Source: Chrysomallon squamiferum
Lineage: Eukaryota > Mollusca > Gastropoda > Neomphalida > Peltospiridae
Length of the DNA: 64,000 nucleotides
Direction of reading: 5' to 3'
NCBI GenBank assembly: GCA_012295275.1
Contig: CM022679.1
Span: 2,334,116-2,398,115 of the forward strand
Shown: positions 32,401 through 50,780 of the stretch, piece by piece
How the letters are laid out: the number at the start of each line of letters is the position of its first letter
Numbering within the stretch: the stretch's first letter is position 1
Translations under genes and position numbers: made by a program
The notes under the pieces: generated by a model
Told to the model about the DNA's origin: nothing
Seen by the model: only the letters and a program-made list of their open reading frames with translations
Database searches by the model: none

Positions 32401-35400
32401 GAAACAAAATCAATAGCTGAGAAAATCTTGATCATCTCAATGTCGAACAAAGTTTTCATTTAATTACTCAAAATGTTGTTAAATTTTTTTTATCACTCAT
32501 TACTAGAGAGAGAAGAGATGATTGTCTGGCGGCTGTGTTGTTGATGATTATGTAATTCTGTCAAATGTAGTTTGTTTGTACTAGATGTTAGACAGCTAGA
32601 GATCCATGTGAAATTTTGCATTGATTTCACAAGCTTTAGCTAACCTCGAGAAACAAAAGTACATTTTTTTTTTTTCAAACCTAAAATTATAACTGGTTTA
32701 TAAATGTAATAAAAATGAATAAACCGTAAAAAATAGAAATAAATAATAATAATAAATAAATCAAATTAAAAAAAAAAAAAACTTACAGAAAGATTTGTAT
32801 TTAAAAACTGATTAGTGATTTGGTTATAAATTATATATAAATAATAAAACTGTTTAATTCTCTTTTTGCTGCTCATTTGTTTATATGGAGTTATTAATTT
32901 TTAAGTTTTTACTTTTAAGTTTATAGATGAAACCACCATTTTATCATGTTTATGTTCATTCAAGGGTGCTTTACAGTGTAAACTAATAAAATATAAAAAG
33001 ATACTGACATAGACAGATTAAAATAAATATAAACAATGGTGAACATGTTAAAATGGTGATAATTATTTAAAATATTTCATCTTCATCTGTTTAATCATTT
33101 TATTTAATTCTTTTCATTTTATCATCTTAATACACATTTGTATTCTGCACCGTTTATCTGAAATGATTGTATATTTCATATACACATAGTTTGCAGATTA
33201 TTCTTTTATGTAATGTTTTTGAATTACTTTTATGCATGAAATAAAGTGAATATAAACTAAACTATCCAGCCCCTCTAAGCTATCACTGTCACCATAGTAA
33301 AAACAAAACAGTCATGGAATTTCAATTTTGGATAAGCTTTGCTCAGTTTGTAATTATTTGTAAACACATGTAAAAAATATGCATATTTTCAGAGTATGAT
33401 TGCCTTGACATTGTATTTTTATCTCTTTCAGGGTCCACAACACTGGAAGGGCTGGCTTCACATCAAAGAAGGTAGGATTTTTATAAAACAAAGATGATCC
33501 CAGCAGATTATTCAAGGCTTGACTGCTATTACTCCTAGACACATTTTGGATATGTTTGTCTTTGTGCATTTGTCTGTGTGTACATTGTAACTCTCTGACT
33601 ACAACACTTGTATGGATATGTGGTTCAGTTCTTTTCAGTGCATTCATTGAGATATATTCCAGTCCAGCCTCTTGACTGGTGTATCAGAGTCTGTCATATA
33701 ATATAGATAATTGTTCAGTTCCTCAGAATTAGCAAACATTACACAACCTAAAGCTATCACAAATATTAGTTAACATTCTTCAGTTGCATTATTAAACAAA
33801 CTTTAGCAACATTTGGTATCTTCAAACTTAGGTTGGATTAATGCTTCAATTTTTAAAACATATATTCAAATAACATATATTAGTGTCTGCTTAAACATTC
33901 TTACACATATTTTTCTTCTTCACATATACATATATAAACTAACATTAAATAATCTGCCATTAAAAATTGTCAGTTGGATATAAGATACTCAAAGCATTTT
34001 GTATCTTTCCATATTTGTTTTCTTGTGTATAATTATATTATTTTTTTGTTTTCAGTATCTGGCTGTAAATGTGCTGCACATGAAATCTGCATTGCTGGAC
34101 CAGCCACAAGTTCCAAACCTATCTGTGTAAATAAACACTTTCTTCATGAAGGGTAAATACCAGCCAACTTGTATTTCTTATAATATATAGGGTTATGGTA
34201 CATACCAGCAGATGCATATCTGCTACAATATACAGGGTAAACACTAGTTGACATTAAAATATACAGGGGTAGGTAAAAACTAGCTGACACTTATGTTACA
34301 ATATGCAGGGATAGGGAAAGTACTAGTTGACATAATATGAATGTCAGATAAAATCCTAAGAATATCAGATAAAATAATAAGAATGTCAGATAAAATAATG
34401 AGAATGTCAGATAAAATAATAAGAATGTCAGATAAAATAATGATAATGTCAGATTAAATAATAAGAATGTCAGATAAAATAATGATAATGTCAGATTAAA
34501 TAATAAGAATGTCAGATGAAAGAAATAATAAAAATTTCAGATAAAATAATAGGAATGTCAGATAAGCAATAAGAATATTAGTTACAATGATAAGAATTTC
34601 ATATAAAATAATTAGAATTTAAGATAAACTAAGAATGTCTGATAAAATTATAAGAAATTCAGATAAAATAAGAATGTCTGATAAAATAATGAGAAATTGA
34701 GATAAAATAATAAGAATGTCAGATAAAATCATATACAAAAATAATCTGGACTGCTACTGTAATGACTTGTAAGTGTTTTCAGTATGTATTCACATCACTC
34801 CTTTTACTACTTACATTAATAACTAATTTACATCACAGCTGCAACATAATCATAAAACACTGACCAATCTGGCTATCAGCATGCCTCTCAGGCTATTTTC
34901 CCAATCTGGCTATAGCTCCTGCTGTTTTTACAAGATACTGTCTATGAAATATTTATCTCTGATAATCAGGTTAGCCCACTGAGTAATGGTAGCAGATGTT
35001 GTCACCAGCATAACACAGAAATTGTAATAATGATGTTGTATAATATACACCAGAATGTCTGAAGGCCATTTTCCTTCATTCTACATTAAAACTCAGAAAT
35101 ATAATAAATATTTAATTTTTAAAATTACAATTTGCTTAGTAAAGTAGGTGTATGTTTATGATTATTTGTCTGCTTTTTTATATACTCCCTGACAGAAACA
35201 CAGACTCATGAACATTCAACACACCCACACACACAGCTATCTGCCAGTCTTCATAACATGTATAAAATTTGTACTTTCCAGACAGAAACTGTTTCGTCAG
35301 TTTCACAAACACAAAATAGAGGAGGAAAAATATCTGAGAGGGAAACGACCACTGCCACATGAACGTCCTCTCCATGACTCACCAGAACACATTGGAGTTC

Positions 35401-38400
35401 CACACAACCTGCGTATCAGAGTCCATGCAAAACACAACTTTCAGAATGATGTCAAACCAAAGGTAGCATAACTTAATTTGTTAGTTAATACATGAAAAGC
35501 ATAACATTTTTAATGTAAAATCTTTGTACAAATTTCACAAAAAAAAAAAAAAAAATTTATATAAAATAAATTATAAAAAAAAAAAAATCTGCTTGCTATT
35601 AGACATTCAAATAAAAAAGAAATTAAAAAAATAGTAATAATTATAATAATTAAATTTATTAATAATAAAAATTTGATTTCATAACCTGACTAAAACCCCT
35701 TTATGAGTGTGCATCACAATCTCCTAGCAGCCTTTGTCATCAAAATAAATTAATAAAATTAAATATACATCTACAGTTCAATAACTGACTTGATATATTT
35801 CCGTCATATTTTAAGAATGAATTACAGCAGATTTGAATTGTGCTGTACATTGTATAAAGAATAAATGCAAAATTTCAGTAACATTTTATATATTTTATAT
35901 ATATAGTTTGTTTTATTTTTTCTATGATTTTTTAGGATGAAATTGCCAGCTCATGGAGATACCACAGTTCACTGAAGAAGCATCATCCTAAAAGTAAGTG
36001 TTTTTATTACCTGAACAGCTTAATTAATCCTGCTTGTTGTTAAAGATTCCAACAGAGATTGTGGAGTGTTCCTTCAGATTACATAAATTCTTCATAAAAG
36101 AAGTATCAAATTTTTTTATTTCAGGAAAACAAATATTACATGGTTGTTTTTTTGGGGGGGTTTAAGGCACAAGTTATTAAATGTCTTTGTTGATAGAAAC
36201 AGTATTTAAAGTTTTTGTTTAAGGAATCAGATTTCACATGTCTTTGTTGATGAAAGTGGCACAAGATTTTTTTTTTTTTTAAGGAGCCAAATATTAAATA
36301 TCTTTGTTTGATTAAAAACTGTCAGAAGTTTTTATTTAAGGAATCCAATATTACATGACTTTGTTGATAAAAGCAGTTTGAAAAGTTTTTTTATATAAGC
36401 AGCCAAACATTACACAATGTTCTTGATAAATATTATATCTTGATAAACACTGTAACAACATTTTTTTATTTAAGGAACCAGATATTAGATAACAGTCTTG
36501 ACAAAAACTAGTATGAAAAGTTTTTATTTGAGGAACCAAGCATGTCAAACTGTGTACATTGTTGTTTCAGCATGTTCTATGAAAGATCTGAATGAAATGC
36601 GTGAGCGACTGACTGGCTGGTTCCGACTACTTCACGCCGTTGACCACCACAGACATCCCAGTCGGCGTCTCAAACACCATCACAAACACTTGTCAGTGAA
36701 GAAAGAACTTCGTCATCAACATCATCACGGTGAAAATTATTTTTAAAAAGAAATTAGTAAATTGATTTTAATTACATGAAGAGATGGTACACGTAAACTT
36801 CAGAGTTTTACATTGTTGACTAATTTTTCTCTTTAGTGTAACTTTTAATAACATTTTGATAATTACTGTTTTTATTTTATTTTATTTCTAGGAAATATTT
36901 ATATGAAGCAGAATATCTAAATCACATTTTAAAAATTTCATATGTATATGTATGTACATTAAAATGATTTTATATAGATAAAACAAGCAACATACTACTG
37001 GTATAAAATATGTTGATAATTATTACGTTTTATCTTTAATGCTGTTTTATTTTGTTTCTATTTTATTTATTTTGTTTAAAATAATGGAAATATTTGATTA
37101 AAGCTTCAGTATGCAAATAATAAAAAAATTATTTTATTCATTTATTTTTTATTATTATATCTGTTTTGCTTTTATTTATTTATTTATTTATTTGTTTATT
37201 TATTATTTATTATTTATTATTATTATTATTACTACTGTTTTTATTATTATTGTTATTGTTTTTGTTATATTTTGGAGTGCTATTTTTTGTTATTGTTACT
37301 GACTAAAGGTTTCTTTATACTTTTTATAATTATATAAAGAACTAATTTATTTCTGACTGCAGAAGGCAAGTGTAAATGTCTCAAGTCAGTGATGTGGGAA
37401 ATGCACCATCTCGACACTAACAAAGATCACCATCTCAGTCAGCACGAACTCGCAGTCATTGAGAACAACGGCAGAGAGCCATGTCTGAAACCCTTCCTCC
37501 TCACCTGCGACCACAACCACGACAACAAGCTGTCGCGTAATGAATGGTGCTGTTGTTATGCAGAAGTTTGTGAGTTGATGTTAACTAACACAGAAATTTG
37601 TAATAAGACGAATAAAGATGAATTTTGTATTTAAGATATAAAAAAGTTGAAGTAGTGGTATTTCAGACTAGTCTTTTGAGATTTTTTTAAATACTTACAT
37701 GAAGAAAGAGAATAAGAATATTGTTTTTTTTTTTTTTTGCCAGTTAGTGAGAACATAATACGTCGTTTTTTGTGTCTATCACCCTCCTTTTTCTCTTACA
37801 TTTCTTCTCTTTCTCTTTCCTTCCTTCTTTCTCTTTTGTTAGTTTTTAACTGATTAATTTATTTAATTTAAGAAAAGGATAGAAAAAATGTTTTTTATGA
37901 GAATTTAAAGATGTTTTAAAGATGCTGATCTAGCAATGAAAAATAATTTTTATTACAGTGCCACCATGTTTTCAGAAGATGAGAGAAGTTCAGTTGTTAC
38001 TGAAAACAAACTCAGGTAAATTCAGTTACTCATTCCTTATCAATGGGGACAAAAAAAAACACATTTATATTGTACAAGTTACTGTGTTAACAAATCACAA
38101 ACATTTATTTTTAAAAAATAAAAAATTAAATTAAATAAATAAAAATTAAATAAACAAACAAACAAACAAATAAAGGAGTGATTCTAATAAGTTTATGAAA
38201 TTATAATGAGAGATGCTAATATTTGTTCTGTATTTTGTTTAAAACTAGAAATTTGCTGAACACTGACATGAAGTAAATAATAAAAATAGTTTTTTAAAAA
38301 TATATTTGACGAGGATGTTCATTTTGATGTGTGTTTTCAGATGTGGTGGTTCCTCGGTGTGACAAGGAGGGGTACTTTGAGAAGGAACAGTGTTCAGGTG

Positions 38401-38848
38401 ATTCATTTGACACCAGGGTCTGTTGGTGTGTTGATCTGAATGGAAATGAGATTCCTAACACCAAAGCCCGGGTTAAAGCCAACTGCAGTAAGTATCCACT
38501 TCATACTGGAATAAAATATTGTGGAAGTATATAATATATTTTATATTGCTATAAATAATAAATGTATATTGGAAGATTTTTTTCAATCATTAGTTAACTG
38601 TTATTGTTATTATATTTATATAAGTTAATTTTAATCTAAAATTTATATTCCAAAAATGGTTTAAAGATTTAATCCTGTTTTCTGTAACTAATGACTGAGA
38701 GAACCTCTTTATCTAAAAAACATGTTTTAAATATAAAAGTAAATAATAATAAATAAGTAAATAGTTATTCAATCAAATTTTTTTAATTTCTTTTTTATTT
38801 TTGGTTTTTCTAGGGAAGATTGATTTACTTGGACATAAGAAGAACTAA
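20270..38848 (+). CDS. SPOCK: Testican/SPOCK-like secreted Ca2+-binding protein
   Basis: Ten exons (20270-20356, 33432-33471, 34056-34152, 35282-35462, 35936-35993, 36571-36729, 37363-37569, 37959-38015, 38341-38487, 38814-38848) join in frame to 355 codons. The predicted protein has a signal peptide (about 1-18), a follistatin-like cluster (Cys46, 48, 54, 66), a basic linker, a SPARC/testican EC domain (about 156-277) with EF-hand loops at 225-236 and 257-268 that both carry the usual D-x-N-x-D and terminal Glu ligands, and a thyroglobulin type-1 domain (280-344) with all six cysteines and CWCV at 323-326. The order FS-EC-TY is that of testicans (Drosophila Cow, vertebrate SPOCK1-3); SPARC lacks TY and SMOC has another order. 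The Kazal module and the acidic Ser-Gly tail for glycosaminoglycan chains are not seen; the protein ends 11 residues after TY. A His-rich insert lies at about 176-207. An in-frame ATG at 20189 exists, but 20270 gives a proper signal peptide. Confidence 0.9.
20701..20752. repeat. (AAT)n microsatellite
   Basis: Pure AAT repeat of about 52 bp within intron 1. Confidence 0.95.
20866..20898. repeat. (TG)n microsatellite
   Basis: Pure TG repeat of about 33 bp within intron 1. Confidence 0.95.
21800..22110. repeat. Diverged ~120-bp tandem repeat
   Basis: Three diverged units share the blocks GAATGATTT, ATGTAAGTA and AATGGATTGCA/AATGAATTGCAG in the same order with a spacing of about 110-130 bp. Recurring ATGTAAGTA gives repeated donor-like sites inside intron 1. 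Confidence 0.65.
23877..23925. repeat. (AAT)/(GAT)/(ACT) trinucleotide patch
   Basis: Short imperfect trinucleotide repeat within intron 1. Confidence 0.85.
24411..24483. repeat. (TTA)n(TTG)n microsatellite
   Basis: TTA repeats of about 27 bp change to TTG repeats of about 45 bp, within intron 1. Confidence 0.95.
25045..25315. repeat. Poly(A) and (TTA)/(TTG)/(TCA) patches
   Basis: A poly(A) run at about 25046-25070 is followed by TTG/TTA repeats to 25155. A second TTG/TCA/TTA patch lies at about 25225-25315. Minus-strand frames rich in Asn and Asp across it are artefacts. Confidence 0.9.
26120..26300. repeat. (TATC)(TATA)(CATA)(CA) compound repeat
   Basis: About 180 bp of successive TATC, TATG, TATA, CATA and CA repeats in intron 1. 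It ends in a pure CA tract at about 26277-26298. Confidence 0.95.
26850..26970. repeat. (GTA)/(GAT)/(AAT) trinucleotide patch
   Basis: Imperfect trinucleotide repeats in intron 1. The minus-strand frame reads His, Leu and Tyr runs and is an artefact. Confidence 0.85.
27480..27670. repeat. Diverged ~30-bp minisatellite
   Basis: About six units resembling CAGTCACATTGTCTGTAGTA plus ATTATTAAAT. The clearest copies start near 27569, 27599, 27629 and 27659 at an exact 30-bp spacing. The 94-codon minus-strand frame across it is repetitive (VTDLI-type repeats) and not regarded as a gene. Confidence 0.85.
28430..28680. repeat. Diverged ~70-bp tandem repeat
   Basis: Three to four weakly similar units share the blocks ACAAATAAAT, TTACATGTGTTT and AGCATAAACAAA, within intron 1. 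Unit borders are uncertain. Confidence 0.45.
29383..29419. repeat. (TTA)n microsatellite
   Basis: Short TTA repeat of about 35 bp, preceded by TTG units, in intron 1. Confidence 0.9.
31380..31670. promoter_or_regulatory. Candidate conserved noncoding element in intron 1
   Basis: A GC-richer, complex stretch with no simple repeats sits alone in AT-rich intron 1. Open frames of 62-67 codons exist on both strands but match no family. It could be an enhancer or an unrecognised exon. The call rests on composition only. Confidence 0.3.
31835..31980. repeat. (AAT)/(AAAAT) patch
   Basis: Imperfect AAT and related repeats of about 145 bp in intron 1. Minus-strand Leu/Ile frames are artefacts. Confidence 0.85.
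33432..33471 (+). CDS. SPOCK: Testican-like exon 2
   Basis: Forty nucleotides between TTTCAG and GTAGGA, encoding residues 30-42 ([13 protein letters not shown]). Acceptor, donor and phase (0 to 1) fit exons 1 and 3 exactly. Confidence 0.8.
34056..34152 (+). CDS. SPOCK: Testican-like exon 3, follistatin-like Cys cluster
   Basis: Encodes residues 43-74. Four cysteines occur in the pattern CKC-x5-C-x11-C (46, 48, 54, 66), matching the short follistatin-like module at the start of testicans. Donor GTAAAT at 34153. Confidence 0.85.
34145..34338. repeat. Tandem array seeded at the exon 3 donor
   Basis: About four diverged units of roughly 50 bp share a GGGTAAA-type block, an ACTAGTTGAC-type block and ATATACAGGG. 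The first unit coincides with the exon 3 donor (GGGTAAATACCAGCCAAC), so donor-like GGGTAAA or GGTAGGTAAA motifs recur downstream. Confidence 0.65.
34338..34738. repeat. ~20-bp minisatellite with AGATAA motif
   Basis: About twenty units resembling AATGTCAGATAAAATAATAAG fill 400 bp of intron 3. About twelve exact AGATAA motifs plus several TGATAA variants match the WGATAR site bound by GATA factors. Later units are more diverged. Confidence 0.9.
35282..35462 (+). CDS. SPOCK: Testican-like exon 4, basic cysteine-free linker
   Basis: Encodes residues 75-135, rich in Arg, Lys, His and Pro and without cysteines. In vertebrate testicans a Kazal module follows the FS cluster; none is encoded here. 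The exon runs from TTTCCAG to GTAGCA and ends in phase 0. Confidence 0.8.
35936..35993 (+). CDS. SPOCK: Testican-like exon 5
   Basis: Fifty-eight nucleotides encoding residues 136-154 ([19 protein letters not shown]), between TTTTTTAG and GTAAGT. Phase 0 to 1 fits both neighbours. Confidence 0.8.
36105..36545. repeat. Diverged ~65-bp tandem repeat in intron 5
   Basis: About six units share the blocks AAGTTTTTATTTAAGGAA, CCAAATATTACA and TCTTTGTTGATAAA. The array runs up to about 25 bp before the exon 6 acceptor. Minus-strand frames in it are artefacts. Confidence 0.75.
36571..36729 (+). CDS. SPOCK: Testican-like exon 6, EC domain start
   Basis: Encodes residues 155-207. It opens with [21 protein letters not shown], the first helix typical of the SPARC/testican EC domain, and continues into a His-rich, basic stretch with about fifteen histidines. 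The exon ends CAC G before GTGAAA. Confidence 0.88.
37190..37260. repeat. (TTTA)/(TTA) low-complexity tract
   Basis: TTTA and TTA repeats in intron 6. The plus-strand frame across them is an artefact. Confidence 0.85.
37363..37569 (+). CDS. SPOCK: Testican-like exon 7, paired EF-hands
   Basis: Encodes residues 208-276. EF-hand loop 1 is [12 protein letters not shown] and loop 2 is [12 protein letters not shown]; both keep Asp, Asn, Asp, Ser and Glu at the calcium-ligand positions. Cys248 and Cys256 flank loop 2 as in BM-40/SPARC. NEWCCCY matches the testican NEWCYC motif with one extra cysteine. Confidence 0.92.
37959..38015 (+). CDS. SPOCK: Testican-like exon 8, TY domain start
   Basis: Encodes residues 277-295, beginning [12 protein letters not shown], the first half of the thyroglobulin type-1 domain with its first cysteine (Cys280). 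Acceptor ATTACAG, donor GTAAAT, phase 1 to 1. Confidence 0.85.
38341..38487 (+). CDS. SPOCK: Testican-like exon 9, TY domain core
   Basis: Encodes residues 296-344. [17 protein letters not shown] and [14 protein letters not shown] are diagnostic of thyroglobulin type-1 domains. Cysteines 302, 313, 323, 325 and 344 complete the six-cysteine set. Donor GTAAGT follows TGCA. Confidence 0.92.
38814..38848 (+). CDS. SPOCK: Testican-like exon 10, short basic C-terminus
   Basis: After the acceptor TTTTTCTAG, thirty-five nucleotides encode [11 protein letters not shown] and a TAA stop. Vertebrate testicans instead continue into a long acidic tail with Ser-Gly attachment sites; nothing of that kind follows here. 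Confidence 0.8.
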
Positions 38849-41800
38849 ATGAAGACAAGAATTTCAAATTTACAACATCCAGATTCAGTCAGGAATCATT
38901 TTAAAAATATTACACATTTTGTTTATAAATAACATTTTTTAAATGATCTTCCAATGCAGTGTACAGAATGAGGTAGAATTACTTAGATTGTTGTTTTTTA
39001 ATATTTTGATAAAACTGTAAAGAAAGAAAATGGTATTTCATATTTGCAGGGTTTCAACCAAAAATTAAAAGTAACTGTAATTGGGTAAAATATTCATCAT
39101 ATTTCTGCCATGTAAAGTGAAAGAAAACAAGTATGTTCGTTGAAATGTTAAAATGTGAAACATATATGAATGCATGGTTATGGTTAAGGATTTATTTGTT
39201 TTTGTTTCCACATTTTGTTTTGTAAATTTGAATCAAAATAATGTGTGAAATATGGTTGACAAAAAGAAAAGAAATTTAAAAATATATGAAAGATTTGAAA
39301 TCTCAATTTATTTTGGGTACATAGTAGAATGTATAGATCTGTGCTTTTAAATTTGTTTCTCTTTATGTAGTTTCAATCATTTACCATTCTGTTGGAAACC
39401 CTAATCTGATATATTTTATATGTGAAATTTTTTTATTTTAATTTTATTAATTTTTATTTGTGTTTCTGCTGTTACAGATTTGTAACAAAATGAATGTGTG
39501 TTGTATAATGTTGTTACTTGTACAAATTCCAAGAACAAGGTTTACAATTGATTTACAATTTGTTTCTATTTCTAGACATCAAGAGAAAAACAAAATGATT
39601 GTAGACTGCTTTTTATGAAATAATTAACAGTAAATATATTTGTCTTTTCTTCTTTTTTTTTGGACAAAAAAATGTTTTAATCTTTTTATGCATTTTTTTA
39701 AGTATTATTATTAAAATTCTATGCAACGAATTTGATACCAATTGCAAAAGTACTTAAATTATCACAATTTACAGTCACTTTTTAAATATAAATTAGTTTT
39801 TCATTGTTAGTTGTGTTTTTACAAATCAACAGATGAAACATTTAGTGTCATTTTAAACATGTCATAATATAAAATTAGAATATGGTTATCCAGCTGAAAT
39901 AAAATTTGCATTATCATGTATTGATCAAGTTGTTACTGACAAACCAAAATTTACAAAACAAATATTTTCAGTGACAAAATTTATAGAAAAACTTTGCTTA
40001 CAAGAATTACAAAAAACAACAATGTAAATCTTAATTTAATAAAAATTTGGTTCTGAAAAAATAACTTCCAGTCAGGTAAATGATACTTAGGCTTTGTAGT
40101 AATGTTTTCAGTTGATCCTTTTTCTTTGGAGCTTTAAACAAAAAAATTATGATTTCAAATTGGTTTTTAAATCTATTAAGAATATTTTAGATTTGAGAAA
40201 ATCCTAGTAAAAGTTTAACAAGTTAAAGAGATAGATAGATATATTTCTACTGTAACATATTTCCTAATGCAACATGAATGTTTATTATTTTTTTTTTTTT
40301 TCTTTTTTTAATATTTTTATTAAAGATTTAGACTGTACATTGTAGATCAAAACAATTATTAATATAACACAATTAATTCAAATTTATTAAATAGTTTATG
40401 ATTTTGTGAACAAAACAAAGATACAGATAATAGACTAACAGAAATGTAACAGAAACATGAGAAGTTATAAACACAACTACAAATTTGTTTCAATGTTTCT
40501 CACTTATTTGATATCCTGATGAAATGCTGCTTACTGTTTCTTGTTCTGAATTTAAGATTTTTGTCTAATATAAATATTCATGTAAAGTAGTGTGTTCACT
40601 ATGAAACCTGTTACACTGACTTGTAACTGACTTGTTATTATAAAATTATAAAAAAAAAAAAATCTGTAGGTTTTGTAAAAAGATTTTAATATGTTTATTG
40701 TAATGCTGTAAATTAAACAATCATCATAAAGAAGGGAAAAAATTGTAAAGTAAGAGCTGTTTCCTTTCATCATTTAACAGTACAGAACAAAAGTAATCAC
40801 TTTATTTTTATCCTGAACATTTCAAAATGTAATTACATTTCTATAGCTGACTTGGTTTTTCCATTCTCACTTTTATTTCATTATTTACTTATTTAATTTC
40901 TTTATAATTCCTTGGTGTTTACAAATTGGAACAACAAATTTCATAGTGAAAAGCTGCTGAATGTTTACTACTCCTAACTTGTGTACTGATTTTATTTTGT
41001 GGTGATGTAATGTTTTATGAAAACAAGTGATTCCAGAAATATTTATATATTGTTACAAGCATTCCAAAATACTCTGTTTCTTTAGTTTTATTATTTTACT
41101 GTTATATATCATGGTAACATTGTGACATACAAATTTATCAGATCTTTATGATTAATAATTAATATGCTTTTGAAAAACCAAAATAAATATTCCTGTATGT
41201 ATATTTATTTTTATTTCATTCCAAACTTGGTGCAGATGTCAGTATTTGAAAATTTCATGATTCACAAACATAGTTAATTCACTGAATTCAAAATTGATTT
41301 ATTACCCCATAATTTTATATTTTTAATGATTAATTATATTTGTGAATAATTTTGATCAATTCATTTTCAGTTAAAGTAGCTAAAATTCTCATTTTTTAAA
41401 TTAATTTTTCTTTTTCAGCTTTTTGTTTTAAAATCATTTTTCTTCCCAATAGTTCCAAAAGTATCATGGCATTCATTGACATGTCAGATACATTGCCTCA
41501 CTGTAACACATCCCCGAAATAAATGTTAAATATTGCTTTGATAGAAAATATTATTTGGTGAAGGAAAGTTAATCATGATTATTGTGAGAATGTTTTATGT
41601 TCATCAAAAAAATGTAGTAATTTTTATGTCCAGTATGCAGCTTTTCTGTTTTTCACTGTAAAATTTGGAGAAATTTTTGTTTATGATGCAGTTGGCATCA
41701 TTTTAAAATAAACTGTTTCGTCTGGGGTTTTTTAATAATTAATTTACAAATGTATGGTATCTATTAACTGTTACTGCTGATTAAACAAACCGTTTTAAAT

Positions 41801-42531
41801 AGTTTCAGTTCAGCAGAATGCAGTTCAATATAAATAAAATACAATAATAAATAATATTAATAATAAATAGAAATGAAAATTATAGTGAAATACAGGTAAA
41901 CTGTATGACAACAAATAATCTTCAAAATGTGGTGTTTGTTTGTTAAATTGCTATATTTCTAAATTATGTTGTACAGCCTCAATAAATTTCCAAACATACT
42001 GAGCTCAATGTTTTCTAACATGCAGTGTTTTATTATGGCCGATTTTTTATTTTGTGCATTTATTTTTTTAAATCCAGACATTCCAGATAGTGAATTACAC
42101 ACATCTTTACATTTTGGTTGTGTTTATTTTATTGTGGATTTTTTGTTTCTATATTTAAATATCTTGAATTTACTTCAGTTTTATATTATCTTGTTAAATA
42201 ATTGTTTTACTTTTTTTTATTCTTCATTGTTTTGAAATTTTGTTGAAGTAAATGTAAAAATAACACATTTTCCCCATCTTGTTTATTTCCAATTTGAGTT
42301 GTATTCATTTAGTCATCATACTGAAAAATGAATTTTGAATCTCTTATCCTACTACTAAAATGTAGGTTCTTATTCCTTAAAATGTTTGTCATCAGCAGTT
42401 TTATACATGTGTATATCAATATATGTAAGCTATGTATTTTAAATGTTTATTGCTATATGCAAATTAATTGCATTTAATGTTTTTTTTTTTATTCCAGTTC
42501 GCTTTTTCAGTGTTAATCTGCTGCCAATAAA
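38849..42531 (+). other. Testican-like 3' UTR / convergent intergenic DNA
   Basis: AT-rich, CpG-poor sequence without coding exons. Plus-strand AATAAA signals occur at, among others, 39898-39903, 40039-40044 and 42526-42531. The last is followed by T-rich sequence and would give a 3' UTR of about 3.7 kb. The real cleavage site is not determinable from sequence alone. Confidence 0.4.
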
Positions 42532-42692
42532 ATGTAATAAATAACAAAATTGTTATACATTTTCATTTATTTATTAATGTTTCTACATCTTTTATTGCTA
42601 TTTGAACAACTGATAAAGATATATTTTTTATACTGAGAATTAAAATAGGGCATTTTCAAAGACAACACAAACACAGAAAGACTATTTCACTA

Positions 42693-42698
42693 TTTATT
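42693..42698 (-). terminator. Candidate poly(A) signal of the DDX5-like gene
   Basis: AATAAA on the minus strand, about 270 bp past the helicase stop codon. Another AATAAA at 42887-42892 lies only about 75 bp past the stop. Either could end the transcript; the region is AT-rich, so chance matches are likely. Confidence 0.3.
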
Positions 42699-42964
42699 TC
42701 TGTAATATTTACATAAAATACAATATTAAATAAAATGCACAATAGTATATAAATGAAATAAAAATAATGATGTTAAAAGAATGGCCTACTTTAAAGCCAA
42801 ACATTTTGATGGGATGAAGACAACTAATCTAAACATGAAGCCAGTATCACCAAATGTTCATTACAAATCTGTGAAGCTGAATTTTTTTTATTATTTTTTT
42901 TATACAATTAGTCAACAGTTTATGACATGACAGACATCACACAGTGACCATCACTACTTATCAT

Positions 42965-50650
<7,686 letters not shown>

Positions 50651-50704
50651 TGTGCACTGTGTCTTCTCTAAAACTTTCTTACAAATGTGGCTTCCACTTC
50701 TTCT

Positions 50705-50780
50705 AGCACTTGCAAAATGGCGTATCGTCCTGCCCAAGACTAATAATGGTGACGTCATCAATAACCTTCCGCCGCCCTAT
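50705..50780 (-). promoter_or_regulatory. DDX5-like promoter: CRE palindrome, YY1-like site
   Basis: Upstream of exon 1 lie AAAATGGCG at 50715-50723 on the plus strand (YY1-like core), a perfect palindromic TGACGTCA at 50750-50757 (CREB/ATF) and CCGCCGCCC at about 50770. Local CpG is high in otherwise CpG-poor DNA, consistent with a housekeeping promoter. Confidence 0.6.

Larger units (their letters stand above)
20357..33431 (+). other. Testican-like intron 1 (13 kb)
   Basis: The longest intron of the gene, GT-AG, AT-rich and strikingly CpG-poor (five CpG counted in 21001-23000). It holds several microsatellites and diverged tandem arrays listed separately, plus compositionally distinct unique stretches at about 30380-30680 and 31380-31670 that could be enhancers. 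No coding exon is evident. Confidence 0.75.
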
